Assembly: GCA_016178705.1 (NCBI GenBank)
Contig: JACOST010000028.1
Span: 580,951 to 644,950, forward strand
Length of the DNA stretch: 64,000 bases
Source of the DNA: Deltaproteobacteria bacterium
Lineage (GTDB): Bacteria; Desulfobacterota; Binatia; HRBIN30; JACQVA1
Reading direction: 5' to 3'
Shown here: positions 62,698-64,000 of the stretch, one piece after another
Position numbering within the stretch: the first letter of the stretch is position 1
Layout of the letters: every line of letters begins with the position of its first letter
Notes under the pieces: generated by a model
The model's database searches: none
Seen by the model: only the letters and a program-made list of their open reading frames with translations
What the model was told of the DNA's origin: nothing
Program-made: the position numbers and the translations under genes

Positions 62698-63944
62698 CTG
62701 GGTGCAGGGCGCAGCCCGCCAGCGACCACCGCATCGAGTACGTGCATCGCGCGGTCGCTGGTTCAGGCGGTTGCGGCTACGCCCAAAGCGGTCATCGGAT
62801 GCGGGGCTTCGCCCCTGCGCCCCTACGAGGAGAAAACCGAGCGCGGTTTTCTCCTCGTGCTCCTCTTTCCCGCGGAGCGCCGGGCAAATGCGGCGCGGCG
62901 TTGTGAGCCGGCCTCGTGCGCTGGCCTCGACAGATTCCACCGCTGCATTCCCGCCAATGATGGGCGTTGCTCTGCGACCGGTGCCTTGGCGAAGGCACCC
63001 ACCGACGGTGATAGCCATTGTCGCGAGCACTCGCCTCGGATTGCCCGGCGCAAGAGAGGAGCTGAGCAATGATGTGCGCCAATGACGGCGATCGCGTTGA
63101 CCCTACAGAGGCCACCGTTGCCTGTTAGCAGCCCATCATTGGTATCGCAGCTCGGTAGCGTTGAGCCCGCCGTCCGCGTGAGGCCGGCTCACAATGCCGC
63201 GGCCCATTGCGGAGCGCAGCGAAAGCGAAAGGGAGCGCGAGGGAAAACCGCGCCTCGGTTTTCCCTCGCTGGGTGCAGGGCGCAGCCCGCCAGCAACGAT
63301 CGTCTCGAGTGCGTCGTCGGGGTGCGCCGGTTCACGCAGGGGGCCTACAGCAAACGGGATCATCGGAAGCGGGGCTGCGCCCCTGCGCCCCTACGAGGAG
63401 AAAACCGGGCGCGGTTTTCTCCTCGTGCTCCTCTTTCGCGCGGAGCGCCGGGCAAACGGGGTACAGCGTTGTGAGGCGGCCTCACGCAATGGCTTCGATG
63501 GTTCCATCGTTGTGTTCTCCTCGACGATGGGCATTGCGTTGCAACCGGCGGCCTCTGGCGGACTTCCGACTGACAGCGCTGAGGTTGTTGCAAACATCGC
63601 TGTCGGATTGCCCGGCGCAAGAGATGACCGGAGACGCAAGAGATGACCGGAGAAAGGAGGCGACCATGACCGATTGCATCACCCACCCCCGAGGCCGCCG
63701 TTGCCGCCCAGCAGCGCCGCATTGGTATCGCAGCGCGGTCGCGCTGCGTGCGCGTCCCGCGTGAGGCCGGCTCACAATGCCGCGGCCCATAGCGGAGCGC
63801 AGCGAGAGCGAAAGGGAGCGCGAGGGAAAACCGCGCCTCGGTTTTCCCTCGCTGGGTGCAGGGCGCAGCCCGCCACGGACGCACAGGAGCAACGATCGTG
63901 AAGGGATATGGAAATCTCCTCTGCGGCGCCTTATCATGCACCTC

Positions 63945-64000
63945 ATGAGCGATCTGGATGGACCCACCAACTCGCTGGCACCGACACTGTTGCTGTCGAT
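63945..64000 (+). CDS. Start of an unidentified gene (3' truncated)
   Basis: ATG at 63945 opens a frame reading MSDLDGPTNSLAPTLLLS to the window end. An earlier in-frame ATG lies at 63936. No clear ribosome-binding site. Too short to identify. Confidence 0.35.
   Translation, partial: MSDLDGPTNSLAPTLLLS

Larger units (their letters stand above)
62191..63875. repeat. Non-coding tandem array with two alternating perfect hairpins
   Basis: About three copies of a ~570-600-bp unit. Block A (62191-62288, 62793-62890, 63361-63457) holds cgaggagaaaaccg with its reverse complement (14-bp stem, 4-nt loop). Block B (62604-62722, 63175-63293, 63758-63875) holds cgagggaaaaccg with its reverse complement (13-bp stem, loop cgcct). 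A and B stems share a related sequence. The unit's middle also repeats (ggattgcccggcgca). Hairpin stems are perfect in all copies while loop bases vary (agcg, agcg, ggcg). No gene is convincing in 62108-63944. Confidence 0.85.

Noticed and set aside
62221-63101. Long open frames through the tandem array
   Set aside because: Arg/Ala/Ser/Pro low-complexity products on both strands, repeated with the array, no start sites: GC-rich artefacts.
62191-63875. CRISPR array
   Set aside because: Units are ~570-600 bp with long similar middles; no short repeat-spacer pattern and no cas genes.

Overview
The window is 64 kb of GC-rich DNA from a Gram-negative bacterium. The 3' end of a heptose-7-phosphate kinase gene (LPS inner core), M16 peptidases, a SecA with a C-terminal zinc tail, an apparent outer-membrane beta-barrel and a lipoprotein all point to a two-membrane cell. 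The mix of CaiB/BaiF CoA transferase, acyl-CoA dehydrogenase, several luciferase-like monooxygenases, Cys-rich 'CGDG' repeats and Thr/Pro-rich linkers fits a deltaproteobacterial-grade lineage (Binatota/Myxococcota type). This placement is inference; no rRNA is present to confirm it. Many short dispersed palindromic repeats lie between genes.

Layout. 0-6.6 kb: LPS kinase end, YicC, FmdB-type zinc ribbon, a Tat-exported subunit coupled to a GMC oxidoreductase, and a coupled pair of M16 peptidases (one active, one lacking the metal site). 6.6-12.3 kb: acyl-CoA dehydrogenase, then a tightly coupled operon of an inactive-transglutaminase/7TM protein, an ATP-grasp ligase and an L,D-transpeptidase. 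12.4-20.7 kb: HEAT protein, lipoate-ligase-like protein, M32 carboxypeptidase, two glycosyltransferase-type genes, purN and infC. 20.7-23.9 kb: a complete IS1-family element of 3,183 bp with terminal inverted repeats and a perfect 8-bp target duplication. It sits between infC and a GcvR-like gene and carries passengers, including a class II serine-type tRNA whose anticodon reads UGG (proline codons). 24-30 kb: GcvR-like ACT protein, SRPBCC and VOC proteins, RNase D, SIS isomerase and O-methyltransferase. 30-41 kb: histidine kinase and response regulator, CoA transferase, exported luciferase-like oxidoreductase, frameshifted enoyl-CoA hydratase, beta-CASP nuclease, triple-GAF histidine kinase and a second luciferase-like monooxygenase. 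41-49 kb: two large secreted proteins, FUN14 protein, TesB thioesterase and small genes. 49-57 kb: a ferredoxin-thioredoxin reductase-like subunit, secA with a very large insertion, a polytopic membrane protein and a cyclic-nucleotide-binding patatin lipase. 57-62 kb: a three-gene operon (lipoprotein, TPR/beta-barrel, FecR-domain protein). 62-64 kb: a non-coding tandem array of ~570-600-bp units with two perfect conserved hairpins each, then the first codons of another possible gene.

The most unusual system is the IS1-type element. It combines a DDE transposase, divergent promoters with operator-like inverted repeats, a ribbon-helix-helix-like protein, a HARE-HTH-like DNA-binding protein and a serine-type tRNA with a proline anticodon. 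If expressed and charged with serine, that tRNA would insert serine at CCA and possibly other CCN codons. Second in interest is the ATP-grasp/7TM operon, in which an L,D-transpeptidase stands where a RimK-linked zinc protease is often found.
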